33,393 nt of DNA from an uncultured Oscillospiraceae bacterium. Its GTDB lineage: Bacteria; Bacillota; Clostridia; Oscillospirales; Acutalibacteraceae. The position numbers and the translations under genes were made by a program. The stretch is taken from positions 1 through 33,393 of the forward strand of contig URNF01000009.1 of assembly GCA_900549155.1 (NCBI GenBank). Direction: 5' to 3'. Numbering within the stretch: position 1 is the first letter of the stretch; each line of letters starts with the position of its first letter. Shown piece after piece: positions 7,457-15,547 of this stretch. The notes beneath the pieces were generated by a model that had not been told where the DNA came from, searched no databases, and saw only the letters and a program-made list of their open reading frames with translations.

Positions 7457-8097
7457 GTGAGAAAAAGAATTTGGGACTGCGCAGGATCTTCATGCGCACC
7501 TTTGCCTATGATAACATCGTGCTGACGCAGGCGCTGGGGCTTTGCCCCATCATCGCGGCGGGCGTTTCGCTGCAGCGCGGTCTGGCGCTCACCGCCTGTA
7601 CGGCGGCGGTCATGATCCCGAGCAGCCTTTTGATGGCGACGCTCGGCAAGCGGCTGCCCGCCGTGGTGCGCGCGCCGCTGTATGCACTGCTGGCGATGGC
7701 GCTGATGGTCGGCTGCGGCTTTCTTTTGACCACCTATGTGTCGCCGGAATTGTATGCTTCGCTGTATCTTTTCCTGCCGCTTATGTCGGTGAACACGCTG
7801 TTCACCTATCACGCGGGCGGTTTTTCGGTCGGCAGAACGCCGCTGCAGGCGCTGTTTGACGCGCTGGGGACAAGCTGCGGCTTCGGACTGGTGATCTGCC
7901 TTGTGTCCGCGCTGCGGGAGCTGGCGATCTCCGGCACGGTCTTTGGCTATCCGCTGCCCTTTGAGGCGCGCTTCCCCGAGGCTGCCTATCCGTTTGCCGC
8001 GTTCATTCTGCTCGGGTTCATGGCGGCGTTTTTGCAGCACATCCGCAATCGCCGCCTGCACAAAGACAACGGCAAGGAGGAGCTGCTCCATGAGTAA
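7453..8097 (+). CDS. rnfE: RnfE-like membrane subunit
   Basis: A 214-residue protein of the RnfA/RnfE (NqrD/NqrE) family with six predicted helices. Strong family matches are TQALGLCPIIAAG near the N-terminus and LFDALGTSCGFGLVICLVSALREL in the second half. In Rnf/Nqr each of the two subunits supplies two cysteines to a 2Fe-2S cluster in the membrane. Here C31 is kept, but the second position (usually VNC) is T115 in LPLMSVNTLFTY. The ATG overlaps the preceding stop (ATGA), and the gene overlaps the next one by 8 bp, so translation is coupled. Confidence 0.88.
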   Translation: MSEKKNLGLRRIFMRTFAYDNIVLTQALGLCPIIAAGVSLQRGLALTACTAAVMIPSSLLMATLGKRLPAVVRAPLYALLAMALMVGCGFLLTTYVSPELYASLYLFLPLMSVNTLFTYHAGGFSVGRTPLQALFDALGTSCGFGLVICLVSALRELAISGTVFGYPLPFEARFPEAAYPFAAFILLGFMAAFLQHIRNRRLHKDNGKEELLHE

Positions 8098-8686
8098 TTT
8101 CGGAAGCTTTATGCTGTTTTTGTTCGCAACGGCGGTGACGCAGAACGTGGTGCTCACCACCGGCTTCGGTTCGTCCATGCTGCTGCGCATCGTGCGCCAT
8201 CCGCGGGACATTCTGCCGTTTTGCGGGATACTCGGCGGATTTTCCGTCCTGACCGTGGCGATCGCCTATCCGCTCGACATGCTCATCGGCACGGACTTTC
8301 TCGCAAAGCTTTTGCGGCCGCTGATGGTGGTCGGCATCGCCGCCGTGTTGTATCTGCTGGCGGTGCTGTTCATCCGCAGTCTCGCGCCCGCATTCTATGC
8401 CCGCATCGAAAAAATGCTGCCGCTGGCGGCGTTCAACAACCTCGTGATCGGCGTTGCGCTCATCTGCAACCACAGCTTTGCGCTGCCGCTCATCGGCGCG
8501 GTCGGGCTGGCGCTCGGCTGCTGCATCGGCTTCACGGTGCTGAGCCTGCTCACGGCGGAGGGACTCGAACGGCTGGACAGCCCCGACATCCCGCCCGCCT
8601 TCCGCGGACTTCCCGCCACACTTATCTATGTCGGACTGCTGGCGCTTGCCATTCTGGGCTTTGCGTCGTCGGTATCCCTGATCTGA
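8090..8686 (+). CDS. rnfA: RnfA-like membrane subunit lacking both cluster cysteines
   Basis: A 198-residue partner of the RnfE-like protein, with six hydrophobic helices and the family framework QNVVLTTGFG near the N-terminus and LPLAAFNNLVIGVAL in the middle. Typical RnfA has LGICP and TNCAVLG at these places; here the cysteine positions are S29 and N117, so neither ligand of the intramembrane 2Fe-2S cluster remains. A longer reading frame runs upstream to 7901, but the ATG at 8090 has AAGGAGG 9 nt before it and gives the family length. The next gene starts 16 bp later and is not rnfB. Confidence 0.87.
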   Translation: MSNFGSFMLFLFATAVTQNVVLTTGFGSSMLLRIVRHPRDILPFCGILGGFSVLTVAIAYPLDMLIGTDFLAKLLRPLMVVGIAAVLYLLAVLFIRSLAPAFYARIEKMLPLAAFNNLVIGVALICNHSFALPLIGAVGLALGCCIGFTVLSLLTAEGLERLDSPDIPPAFRGLPATLIYVGLLALAILGFASSVSLI

Positions 8687-8702
8687 ACGGAGGCACACTG
8701 TC

Positions 8703-9830
8703 ATGGGACAAAAGCTGCATCACAGCAAGCGATACGGCCGTCGCCGCAAATCGGCGGCAAAGCCGATCATCGGATGGGTCGCTGCCGCGCTGGTGCTTGT
8801 GCCCGCAAGCTATTTCGGCGCGCGGTATCTCGGCAGCAGAAAAAACAATGTCAGCACGACGACCCCCTCTGCATCGCAGACGACCGTCACCGCCGCGCCC
8901 GTCACAACGCCCGCACCGACCGTGCAGGCGACCGCGCTGCGCGGGGTGACGCTGTCCTATGCGGCGCTGCGGGACACGGCGGCGCTGAAAACGACCTGCA
9001 AAGCCGCCGCGGACGCGGGAAACAACTGCGCCGTGGTGGAGCTGAAGGCGAAAACGGGCGCGCTGTATTATATTTCCGAGACAGAGGTCGGCAAAACGGT
9101 TGCCGCGCAGACAGACGACGCGCTGACGCTTGCGGCGTTGACCGATGCGTTCACGGTGATGCAGGATGCGGGGATAACGCCGGTGGTGCGGCTGTTTGCC
9201 TTTGAGGATGCCGTTGCACCGCGCAAGCTCGCCGACGCAAAGATCGCCACGACCGGCCATGCGGAGTGGACGTGGTATGACGGCGATCCGAAAAACGGCG
9301 GTAAGCCGTGGCTCAACCCCTACAGCGACGCGGCACAGACCTATATCGTGTCGCTTGCCGAGGAGCTGTATACCGCCGGTGCGGGGGCGCTGCTGCTCGA
9401 CGGGGTGTATTTCCCCACGCAGACCGCCCAGGCACAGCTTGCCGTCGGCGACAACGCTGCGCTGTCCAAGGCACAGGTGCTGCAGCAGTTTGTCACCCGC
9501 GTGCATAACCTGCGTGAGGACGCGCCGCTGCTGCTTTGCGGCAGTGCCAACGCGTTTCTCGGCAACAACACCGCCGGCTTTGACGGCAATCCGAAGGACT
9601 TCGGCTGCACCGCCATCGTGCCCGATCTGCGGCTTTCGTCGCTCGGCAAGCGGCTGACGGTGGGGGACAAGAAATTCACGCCCGCCGCCGAAACGCCCGG
9701 CGACATCACGGCGGCGGTGGTCGCCGCGCTGAAAACGCCCGACGGACCGACCGTGTTGCCGCTCATCGACGCAAACGACGCGGCAAAGGCTGCCGCAGGG
9801 GACGCTTATATCATGGATCTTGCCGACTGA
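8703..9830 (+). CDS. Membrane-anchored putative glycoside hydrolase (DUF4015-like)
   Basis: A 375-residue protein with a basic N-terminus, one membrane helix (about residues 24-42), a Thr/Pro/Ser-rich linker (about 50-80) and an extracellular TIM-barrel-like domain. The domain resembles the putative glycosyl hydrolase family DUF4015/PF13200: LRGVTLSYAAL, NNCAVVELKAKTGALYY, ITPVVRLFAFED, KPWLNPYSDAAQTYIVSLAEEL and ALLLDGVYFP match its successive barrel strands. Where many members have the EIQFDYVRFP strand, this one has ALLLDGVYFP, so catalytic activity is uncertain. It follows the RnfA-like gene by 16 bp with a GGAGG site, so it appears to be the last gene of that operon, in the place where rnfB would be expected. 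Confidence 0.75.
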   Translation: MGQKLHHSKRYGRRRKSAAKPIIGWVAAALVLVPASYFGARYLGSRKNNVSTTTPSASQTTVTAAPVTTPAPTVQATALRGVTLSYAALRDTAALKTTCKAAADAGNNCAVVELKAKTGALYYISETEVGKTVAAQTDDALTLAALTDAFTVMQDAGITPVVRLFAFEDAVAPRKLADAKIATTGHAEWTWYDGDPKNGGKPWLNPYSDAAQTYIVSLAEELYTAGAGALLLDGVYFPTQTAQAQLAVGDNAALSKAQVLQQFVTRVHNLREDAPLLLCGSANAFLGNNTAGFDGNPKDFGCTAIVPDLRLSSLGKRLTVGDKKFTPAAETPGDITAAVVAALKTPDGPTVLPLIDANDAAKAAAGDAYIMDLAD

Positions 9831-9898
9831 CGCCCTTTCTCAATATACGGGGGAGCGGTTGTCTCGGTGTGCACTTTCGGGAACGGAACTTTAGGAAA

Positions 9899-10714
9899 AT
9901 GAAAGAACAAAGAATTGCTTTTTTTGATTGGGACGGGACGCTGTCCGCCGACGGAAAAACCGTCAGCGCGGAAAACCGCGCCGCCCTTGCCGCTTTTCGC
10001 GCGGCGGGAAATTTCGCGGTGCTGTGCACCGGGCGGTGTCTGGCATATTTGCCGCCCGCGTCGCTGACGCTGCCGATGGACGGCGTGATCGCGGGCGCAG
10101 GAACAAACGTCCTGTTTGACGCCTCGCCCGCAGGGCTGCGCCGCTTGGCGGACGGCAGCTTTTCGGGAAAGCGGATCTATAACCGCGCGATGCCCGCGGC
10201 ACTCGTGCGGGAGATGCTCGAAGCCTATATGCCGCACGGTGCGCTTTGCTGCAAGCTCGAGGGGGAAACGGGGCAGTTTTTCCTGCACCCGCCCGCACGC
10301 TTTCTGCCGCTTTCGGCGCCGGATTTCGAAATTGCGTCGCCCGACGACTTCTTTGCACGCTATCCGCACGCGCCGATCTCCAAGGCGACGATCTTCACGG
10401 CAGACAATTCGATGCCGCACCCGCTGCCGGAGATGGGGGACAAGGTCGCCTGCCTGCAATATGCATGGTATGAGGAGCTGTGCCTGCACGGGGAGACAAA
10501 GGCGACGGGCATCGCGCACCTCATCGACGCGCTCGGCATCCCGCGCGAGAACACGCTGGCGTTCGGCGACAGCGAAAACGACCGCGCGATGCTGTCCTTT
10601 GCCGCTGTTTCCGTGGCAATGGAGACAGCACCCGCCGATCTGCGGGCGCTCGCGACGCGTGTCGCGCCGCAAGCCGACGACGGCATCGCCGCCATATTGC
10701 GGGAATATTGTTAA
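9899..10714 (+). CDS. HAD-superfamily hydrolase, Cof type
   Basis: A 271-residue HAD phosphatase of the Cof/IIB group, which dephosphorylates small phosphorylated metabolites such as sugar phosphates. Motif I is FFDWDGTL (nucleophile and acid/base Asp). Motif II is the Thr in VLCTGR. A conserved Lys in GETKATGIAHLI precedes motif IV, GDSENDRAML. A C2-type cap (about residues 75-190) lies between. The start at 9899 gives the usual MKEQRIAFFDWDG opening; a GTG at 9869 would add ten residues. The ribosome site is weak for either. It stands alone between the Rnf-like operon and a strong terminator. Confidence 0.88.
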   Translation: MKEQRIAFFDWDGTLSADGKTVSAENRAALAAFRAAGNFAVLCTGRCLAYLPPASLTLPMDGVIAGAGTNVLFDASPAGLRRLADGSFSGKRIYNRAMPAALVREMLEAYMPHGALCCKLEGETGQFFLHPPARFLPLSAPDFEIASPDDFFARYPHAPISKATIFTADNSMPHPLPEMGDKVACLQYAWYEELCLHGETKATGIAHLIDALGIPRENTLAFGDSENDRAMLSFAAVSVAMETAPADLRALATRVAPQADDGIAAILREYC

Positions 10715-10753
10715 CACCACGCCGCCCACAGCAGTGGGCGGGAAGATGCAGAA

Positions 10754-10799
10754 AACCCCACGGATGCGGAATTCTCCGCATCCGTGGGGTTGCTTTTTG
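10754..10799. terminator. Strong bidirectional terminator
   Basis: A perfect 17-bp stem (10754-10770 with 10775-10791, loop ATTC) followed by GCTTTTT on the plus strand; the minus strand has an A-rich flank. It separates the HAD gene from the convergent surface-protein gene that stops at 10816. Confidence 0.92.
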
Positions 10800-10815
10800 G
10801 GAACGGCGCGTTTAT

Positions 10816-12942
10816 TTATGCACGCGCTTTTTTCTTCGCGATCACCGCGCCCGTCAGTCCGAGAGCGGACAGCAGCGCGAGAACCATAAAGGCGATCTGC
10901 GGCATGCTGTCGCCGGTGGTCGGCGTGGTCGTCGAACCGCCGTTGTCGGTGCTGCCGGTGTTACCGGTGCCCGTGTTGCCCGTGTTACCGTTATTGCCGG
11001 TGTTGCTGCCGGAGTTGCCGTTGTCGCCGCCGTTTGTCTTGACGGTCAGCCCCTTGACGGCGTTCTGCAGCGCGGTCGTCAGCGCGTCGATCTCCGCCTG
11101 CTTCGTGATGTCCGGTGCAGCGGCAACGGCGGCTTCGGCTTTCGCCTTTGCCGCATTCAGCGCCGCGACGCTCTCGTCGGTGTATGCCGCGAGGTCGGTC
11201 GGAACGGTGGCAAGCACCGCTTTCAGTGCGGTGAGGTCGGCGGGCTTGAGCACCAGCGCGTCCACAGCCGCTTTCAGTGCAGCGGCGGCAGCGTCCGCCT
11301 CGGACTGATGCAGGATGTCGAGCGCCTGTGCAGCCTCGGCGGCGGCTTTCGCCGTGTTCAGCGCCGCGACGGAGTCGGCGGTGTAGTTGTCGAGATTTTC
11401 CGGAATGCTGAGCAGTGCCGCAACCAGTGCGGTGGTGTCAGCGCCCTTGAGCGCCAGCGCATTCACAGCCGCTTGCAGCGCGGCGGCGGCAGCGTCCGCC
11501 TCGGACTGCTGCAGGATGGTGAAGGATTTTGCGGCTTCGGCAGCGCTCTGCGCCGCGTTCAGCGCGCGGACGGTCTCATCCGTGTAGATCGTGAGATCCG
11601 ACGGAACGGCGGCAAGCGCCGCGTCGAGCGCGGCAGTGTCGGCGGGCTTGAGCGTGAGCGCGTCCACAGCCGCTTTCAGTGCTTGGGCGGCAGCGTCAAT
11701 TTCCGCCTGCTGCAGAATGTTTTTCGCCTTGGCGTCCTCGGCAGCGGCTTTCGCCGTGTTCAGCGCCGCGACGGAATCGGCAGTGTAGTTGTCGAGATTT
11801 TCCGGGATGCTGTCAAGCGCTGCATTCAGCGCGGCGAAGTCGCCGGGCTTTGGCGTGAGCGCGTCGATGGCAGCCTCGAGATTTGCCACGAACGTGTCGA
11901 CATCCGCCTGCTCGCTTTTGAGCTTTGCGCGCATGCTGTCCGCCTGCGCCGTCAGCGTCTGCACGGCAGCGGCGGTCTCGTCGGTGTAGTTCGAAAGGGT
12001 CAGTCCGTCAAGACGGGCAAGCTGTGCGTCAAGCGCCGTGCAATCGGCAAATTCGATCGCGGAAACGCCGAACGCTTTGAACGCGCCTTGCCCGGCATTG
12101 TTGCTGAAGAGGGAGACATAGCCGCCCTGATACTTGTCGGTCAGCTTGACGCTGAACACGACGTCGGGAGTCGACTTTTCATAAATGGTGAGCATGCCGC
12201 GCACAACCTTGATGCAAAGGGTGTAGTCCGGCGCGTCTGCGGCGCTGCCGACCGTCACGCCCGATTTGCAGTTCGGCGCAAAATTGGTGATGCGCACAGA
12301 GGCGGACTTCTGCAGGGTGTGTCCGCTCGGCTTCTTTTGGATCGTGAGGTCGCCGTTCACGGTCGCGGTGTCGGTGTCGATCGCGCCGCCGACGCCGAGA
12401 TGGCCTTCCGCCTCGCAGAAGATCATCACGCCGGTGTCGTTGGCGTCGTTGCCGTCCAGGCTGACGGGGAACACGCCCTTTTCGCCGCCGAACGCGATAC
12501 CGATACGGGCATAGGAGCCGGTCGCGGTGTACTGCATCTTAAAGTCCGTGAGACGCTTTGTGGTGTAGGTCAGCGCCGAATAGCCCTTGTCACCGTTGAT
12601 AGTGGTGGACGGTTTGAGCGCACCGTTTGAATAGGAACCGTACCACGCTGTCGTCCAAATGCCGATGTTGCTGGTTTTGTCGGGATTCTGATCGCCCGGC
12701 TTTTTGGGACCATAGACGGCGGTCGTGCCGCCCTCTTTGTCGATGTCTACATATTTGTAGGCTTCGAAGTCCGCGGCAAGTCTGCCGACAAGACCGTTGT
12801 CATAGGAACCGGACGTGAAACCGTAGTCATAGGTTTCCGAGCCGTCCGTCCAGGCAAAGACGTTCATGCCGGTCACAAGCACGGATGTCAGCACCAGCAG
12901 TGCTGAAAAGGATGCAAGGATCTTTCTGAATTTGCTGTTCAA
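10816..12942 (-). CDS. Cell-wall-anchored surface protein with five FIVAR repeats
   Basis: A 708-residue secreted protein. The N-terminus NSKFRKILASFSALLVLTSV is a signal peptide ending near FAW. Residues about 30-300 form a beta-rich domain resembling a LamG/jelly-roll carbohydrate-binding fold (inference). Residues about 300-634 contain five tandem FIVAR-type helical repeats of 67 residues with the pattern YTxxSVAALNxAxxxAE. A Gly/Asn/Thr-rich spacer follows, then TPTTGDS, a hydrophobic helix and KKKARA, a sortase-type anchor with TPTTG in place of LPXTG. The TTG at 12942 has GGGGGAG 6-7 nt upstream and starts directly at the signal peptide; upstream in-frame residues would precede it unnaturally. 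Likely an adhesin or glycan-binding protein; ligand unknown. Confidence 0.85.
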   Translation of the reverse strand: MNSKFRKILASFSALLVLTSVLVTGMNVFAWTDGSETYDYGFTSGSYDNGLVGRLAADFEAYKYVDIDKEGGTTAVYGPKKPGDQNPDKTSNIGIWTTAWYGSYSNGALKPSTTINGDKGYSALTYTTKRLTDFKMQYTATGSYARIGIAFGGEKGVFPVSLDGNDANDTGVMIFCEAEGHLGVGGAIDTDTATVNGDLTIQKKPSGHTLQKSASVRITNFAPNCKSGVTVGSAADAPDYTLCIKVVRGMLTIYEKSTPDVVFSVKLTDKYQGGYVSLFSNNAGQGAFKAFGVSAIEFADCTALDAQLARLDGLTLSNYTDETAAAVQTLTAQADSMRAKLKSEQADVDTFVANLEAAIDALTPKPGDFAALNAALDSIPENLDNYTADSVAALNTAKAAAEDAKAKNILQQAEIDAAAQALKAAVDALTLKPADTAALDAALAAVPSDLTIYTDETVRALNAAQSAAEAAKSFTILQQSEADAAAAALQAAVNALALKGADTTALVAALLSIPENLDNYTADSVAALNTAKAAAEAAQALDILHQSEADAAAAALKAAVDALVLKPADLTALKAVLATVPTDLAAYTDESVAALNAAKAKAEAAVAAAPDITKQAEIDALTTALQNAVKGLTVKTNGGDNGNSGSNTGNNGNTGNTGTGNTGSTDNGGSTTTPTTGDSMPQIAFMVLALLSALGLTGAVIAKKKARA
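11040..12045 (-). repeat. Five tandem 201-bp FIVAR coding repeats
   Basis: In-frame repeats of 67 codons. Units 2 and 4 (counted from the N-terminus) share a nearly identical block encoding SIPENLDNYTADSVAALN (DNA around 11742-11815 and 11341-11414, 402 bp apart), while units 3 and 5 are more divergent. This suggests duplication of a two-repeat block. Confidence 0.85.
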
Positions 12943-12992
12943 GTGGTTCTCCCCCTCTGTGTAAAAATGCGGCGTGTGTATTCGCCATATGC

Positions 12993-13021
12993 AGTATAGC
13001 ACTTTGCTTGGCGATTTACAA
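12993..13021 (-). promoter_or_regulatory. Promoter of the FIVAR surface protein
   Basis: Minus-strand TTGTAA (13016-13021) and TATACT (12993-12998), spacer 17 bp. It gives a leader of about 45 nt with the GGGGGAG site before the TTG start. It lies between the end of znuB (13092) and the surface-protein gene; no clear terminator is seen behind znuB, so read-through is possible. Confidence 0.75.
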
Positions 13022-13091
13022 GAGGAGATTGGGCAAAATTACCATTTTCTGCGATTTTTTAGCAAAAAAATACAGATGATCAAACAAAACA

Positions 13092-13910
13092 TCAGCTCCT
13101 GCGGCATCTGCCGACGACCGAAAAGAGGGCAAAGGCGATGCCGTTTGTGACCACAACGGTGCTGCCCGCGGGGAAATTGAGCAGGTGCGCCGCGACCGCG
13201 CCGACAAAGAAGCAGCCGACCGCCACGCCCGCCGCCGTGAAAACGACGCCGCGAAAGCTGTTGCACACCCGCATCGCGGTGAGGGCGGGGAAGATGATGA
13301 GCGCGGAAATGAGCAGCGTGCCCATCATGCGCATGCCGAGCACCACCGTCACGGCGGTGAGCACGGCGATGAGCGTCTTGCAAAGCCACGTTTTGACGCC
13401 GATGGCGCGGGAAAACGTTTCGTCAAAGGTGACGGCAAACAGGCGGCGATAGAAAAGCACAAAGCAGCAAAGCAGCGCTGCCGCGATGCCGATGCTCAGC
13501 CATGCGTCGGCGGTGCGGATGGTAAAGATGTTGCCGAACATATAGTTGGAGACGTCAATGTTCGTGCCCGCGCGGTACATGACGATATAGCCGATCGCCA
13601 GCGCCAGCGTTGCGATGACACCGATGGCGGCGTCGCCCTTGACGTGGCTGCTTTCACTGATGCGCAAAAGCAGGAATGCCGCCAGCACCACGACGGGGAT
13701 GGAGATATACAACGCCGCGTCGGTCGCGTTCAGCGCGGCGGCGATGGCAAGTGCCGCAAAGCCGACGTGGGACAGCCCGTCGCCGATCATGGAATAGCGC
13801 TTTAGGACCAGCGGCACGCCGAGCAGTGCCGCACACAGGGAGATAAGGCTGCCGACAAGCAGCGCCCGCTGTACAAAATCCAGCGAAAAAAACGTTGCCA
13901 GAACGCTCAT
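13092..13910 (-). CDS. znuB: Zinc ABC transporter permease
   Basis: A 272-residue integral membrane protein of the ABC-3 family (ZnuB/MntB), which forms the channel for Zn2+ or Mn2+ import. Eight or more helices are visible, with the family motifs VLKRYSMIGDGLSHVGFAALA and ALNATDAALYISIP near the N-terminus, then VKGDAAIGVIATLALAIG and GMRMMGTLLISALIIFPALTA. It overlaps the ATPase gene by 4 bp (ATGA), the third and last step of a coupled operon zur-znuA-znuC-znuB. Zinc rather than manganese is inferred from the His-rich loop in the binding protein and the Zur-like gene. Confidence 0.93.
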   Translation of the reverse strand: MSVLATFFSLDFVQRALLVGSLISLCAALLGVPLVLKRYSMIGDGLSHVGFAALAIAAALNATDAALYISIPVVVLAAFLLLRISESSHVKGDAAIGVIATLALAIGYIVMYRAGTNIDVSNYMFGNIFTIRTADAWLSIGIAAALLCCFVLFYRRLFAVTFDETFSRAIGVKTWLCKTLIAVLTAVTVVLGMRMMGTLLISALIIFPALTAMRVCNSFRGVVFTAAGVAVGCFFVGAVAAHLLNFPAGSTVVVTNGIAFALFSVVGRCRRS

Positions 13911-14611
13911 GCTTCTCCCTCACTTTCCAAAAACCGTCTGCCGACGGCGCTTTTCGCATAGTCGGCGGCGGTGCCGAAAAACAGCGGCGTGTGCCGCAGA
14001 TGCAGGATGTGGGTGGCATATTTCACGGCGGCGGGGATGTCGTGCGAGATCATGATGATCGTGACGCCGCGCTTGTGCAGCCGTTCGATGACGGCATACA
14101 GCCCTGCCGTCATCGCGGGGTCAAGCCCTGCGACCGGTTCGTCGAGCAACAGCACCTTTTCAGTCGCGCACAGCGCGCGCGCCAGCAGCACGCGCTGCTG
14201 CTGTCCGCCCGACAGCGCGCGATAGGGACGCCCCGCGATGTCGGAAATTTCGAGAAGCGACAGGCACTCGGCAAGCCGCGCCTTTTCGCCCGCTTTCAGA
14301 AACGGACGGAACGCGCCGCCGCGCAGCCCCGACTGCACGACCTCGCGCACGGTGGCGGGGAAGTCGCGCTGCACCGCCGTCTGCTGCGGCAGATAGCCGA
14401 TCTCGTTTTGCAAAAGCCCGTTTTCGAGACGGATCGCGCCGCCCGACGGCTTTTTCAGCCCCAAAAGTGCTTTCATCAGCGTGCTTTTGCCCGATCCGTT
14501 TTCGCCGACGATGCACAGATAGTCGCCGGCGTTGACCTGCATTTGCAGATCGTGCACCACCACCCGCCCGTCATAGGCGAGGGTGACGTTGTCACAGGTG
14601 ATGAGTCTCAT
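13907..14611 (-). CDS. znuC: Zinc ABC transporter ATPase
   Basis: A 234-residue ABC ATPase that powers metal import. Walker A is GENGSGKST, the Q-loop region is IGYLPQQT, the signature is LSGGQQQRVLLARAL, Walker B is VLLLDEP, and the switch His is in IIMISHD. All catalytic parts are intact and the length is normal for ZnuC. It overlaps both neighbours by 4 bp, and AAGGAGG lies 7 nt before the ATG. Confidence 0.94.
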   Translation of the reverse strand: MRLITCDNVTLAYDGRVVVHDLQMQVNAGDYLCIVGENGSGKSTLMKALLGLKKPSGGAIRLENGLLQNEIGYLPQQTAVQRDFPATVREVVQSGLRGGAFRPFLKAGEKARLAECLSLLEISDIAGRPYRALSGGQQQRVLLARALCATEKVLLLDEPVAGLDPAMTAGLYAVIERLHKRGVTIIMISHDIPAAVKYATHILHLRHTPLFFGTAADYAKSAVGRRFLESEGEA

Positions 14612-15540
14612 GAAAGTGCCTCCTTGAGCGCTGCCGCATTTTTATACATCAGCGACAGATAGGTTTCTCCGTTGTCAAAATCGGTTTTCGAAAGGTTGTG
14701 GCAGGCATAGAGGGTGGCAATGCCGCAGCCGGTGTTGTCCGCGACCGTCTGTGCCACCTGTCCGGCGGACAGCTCGCATTGGAAAACAAGCGGCAGACCG
14801 TCTGCTTTCACCGTGTCGATGAGGTGCTGCACCGTGACACTGCTCGGCTCGACCGAGGCGGCGCAGCCGGAAAAGGCGGCGTGCCAGGAAAGCCCATAGG
14901 CTTTGCAGAAATAGAGAAACGGAAAGCGATCCGCGACCACGATCTCCCGCCGCACGCCGTTTTCCGCGACGGCACGCAGGGTGTCGTCCAGCGCCTGCAG
15001 ACGCGCGGTATAGGCGGCGGCATTCTCCCGATACCGCGCGGCGTTATCGCCGTCTGCGGCACACAGGGCGTCAGTGAGCGTCCTGCAGATGGTGATGGCG
15101 TTTTGCGGCGCTGTCCAGACGTGCTCGTCATATTCCGCTTCTTCGTGGTGGTGATGGTCGTGCTCCGTGTGCTCCTCTTCGAGCGCGTCGACCGTGTCGA
15201 GCAGGGCGATGATGCGCTTATGCTCCGTGTCGACGGAGCGCAGCACTTCCTCGACCCAGTGATCCGATTCACCGCCGACATACACGAAAAGGTCACAGGT
15301 GTGGATGGCGGCGATGTCGCGGGACGAGGGATCATAGTCGTGGCTTTCCTGCCCCGCACGCAAAAGCAGCGTGAGGGACACGCCGTCCACCCCTGCCGTC
15401 AGCTCCCGCAAAAAGTCATATTGCGGAAACACCGTGCACACGATGCGCAGCCGCGCGTTGTCGGCGGGCGCGGCGGCACAGCCGCCGAAAGATAAGAGAA
15501 AGAGAAGTGCCGCCAAAAGAGCGGCAAGAAATTTTTTCAA
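14608..15540 (-). CDS. znuA: Zinc-binding lipoprotein of ABC transporter
   Basis: A 310-residue cluster A-I metal-binding protein. The N-terminus is a lipoprotein signal (LLFLLSFGGC, lipid-modified Cys about residue 22). Zinc-site features are the His of GQESHDYDPS, a His/Glu-rich loop (EHDHHHHEEAEYDEH) just before the second ligand region DEHVWTAP, and a later His in LSWHAAF. Acidic FQCELSAGQVAQTVADNTG matches the conserved C-terminal lobe. The TTG at 15540 is chosen: GGAGGT lies 9 nt upstream and the next residues KKFLAALLAALLF begin the signal peptide. It follows zur by only 7 bp. Confidence 0.92.
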   Translation of the reverse strand: MKKFLAALLAALLFLLSFGGCAAAPADNARLRIVCTVFPQYDFLRELTAGVDGVSLTLLLRAGQESHDYDPSSRDIAAIHTCDLFVYVGGESDHWVEEVLRSVDTEHKRIIALLDTVDALEEEHTEHDHHHHEEAEYDEHVWTAPQNAITICRTLTDALCAADGDNAARYRENAAAYTARLQALDDTLRAVAENGVRREIVVADRFPFLYFCKAYGLSWHAAFSGCAASVEPSSVTVQHLIDTVKADGLPLVFQCELSAGQVAQTVADNTGCGIATLYACHNLSKTDFDNGETYLSLMYKNAAALKEALS

Positions 15541-15547
15541 CTGTCCA

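Noticed and set aside
10480..12630. A 716-residue plus-strand ORF opposite the surface protein
   Set aside because: It is the antisense of the repeat-rich coding region, and it crosses the strong terminator at 10754-10799. Composition is biased to Gly/Arg/Val without any domain.
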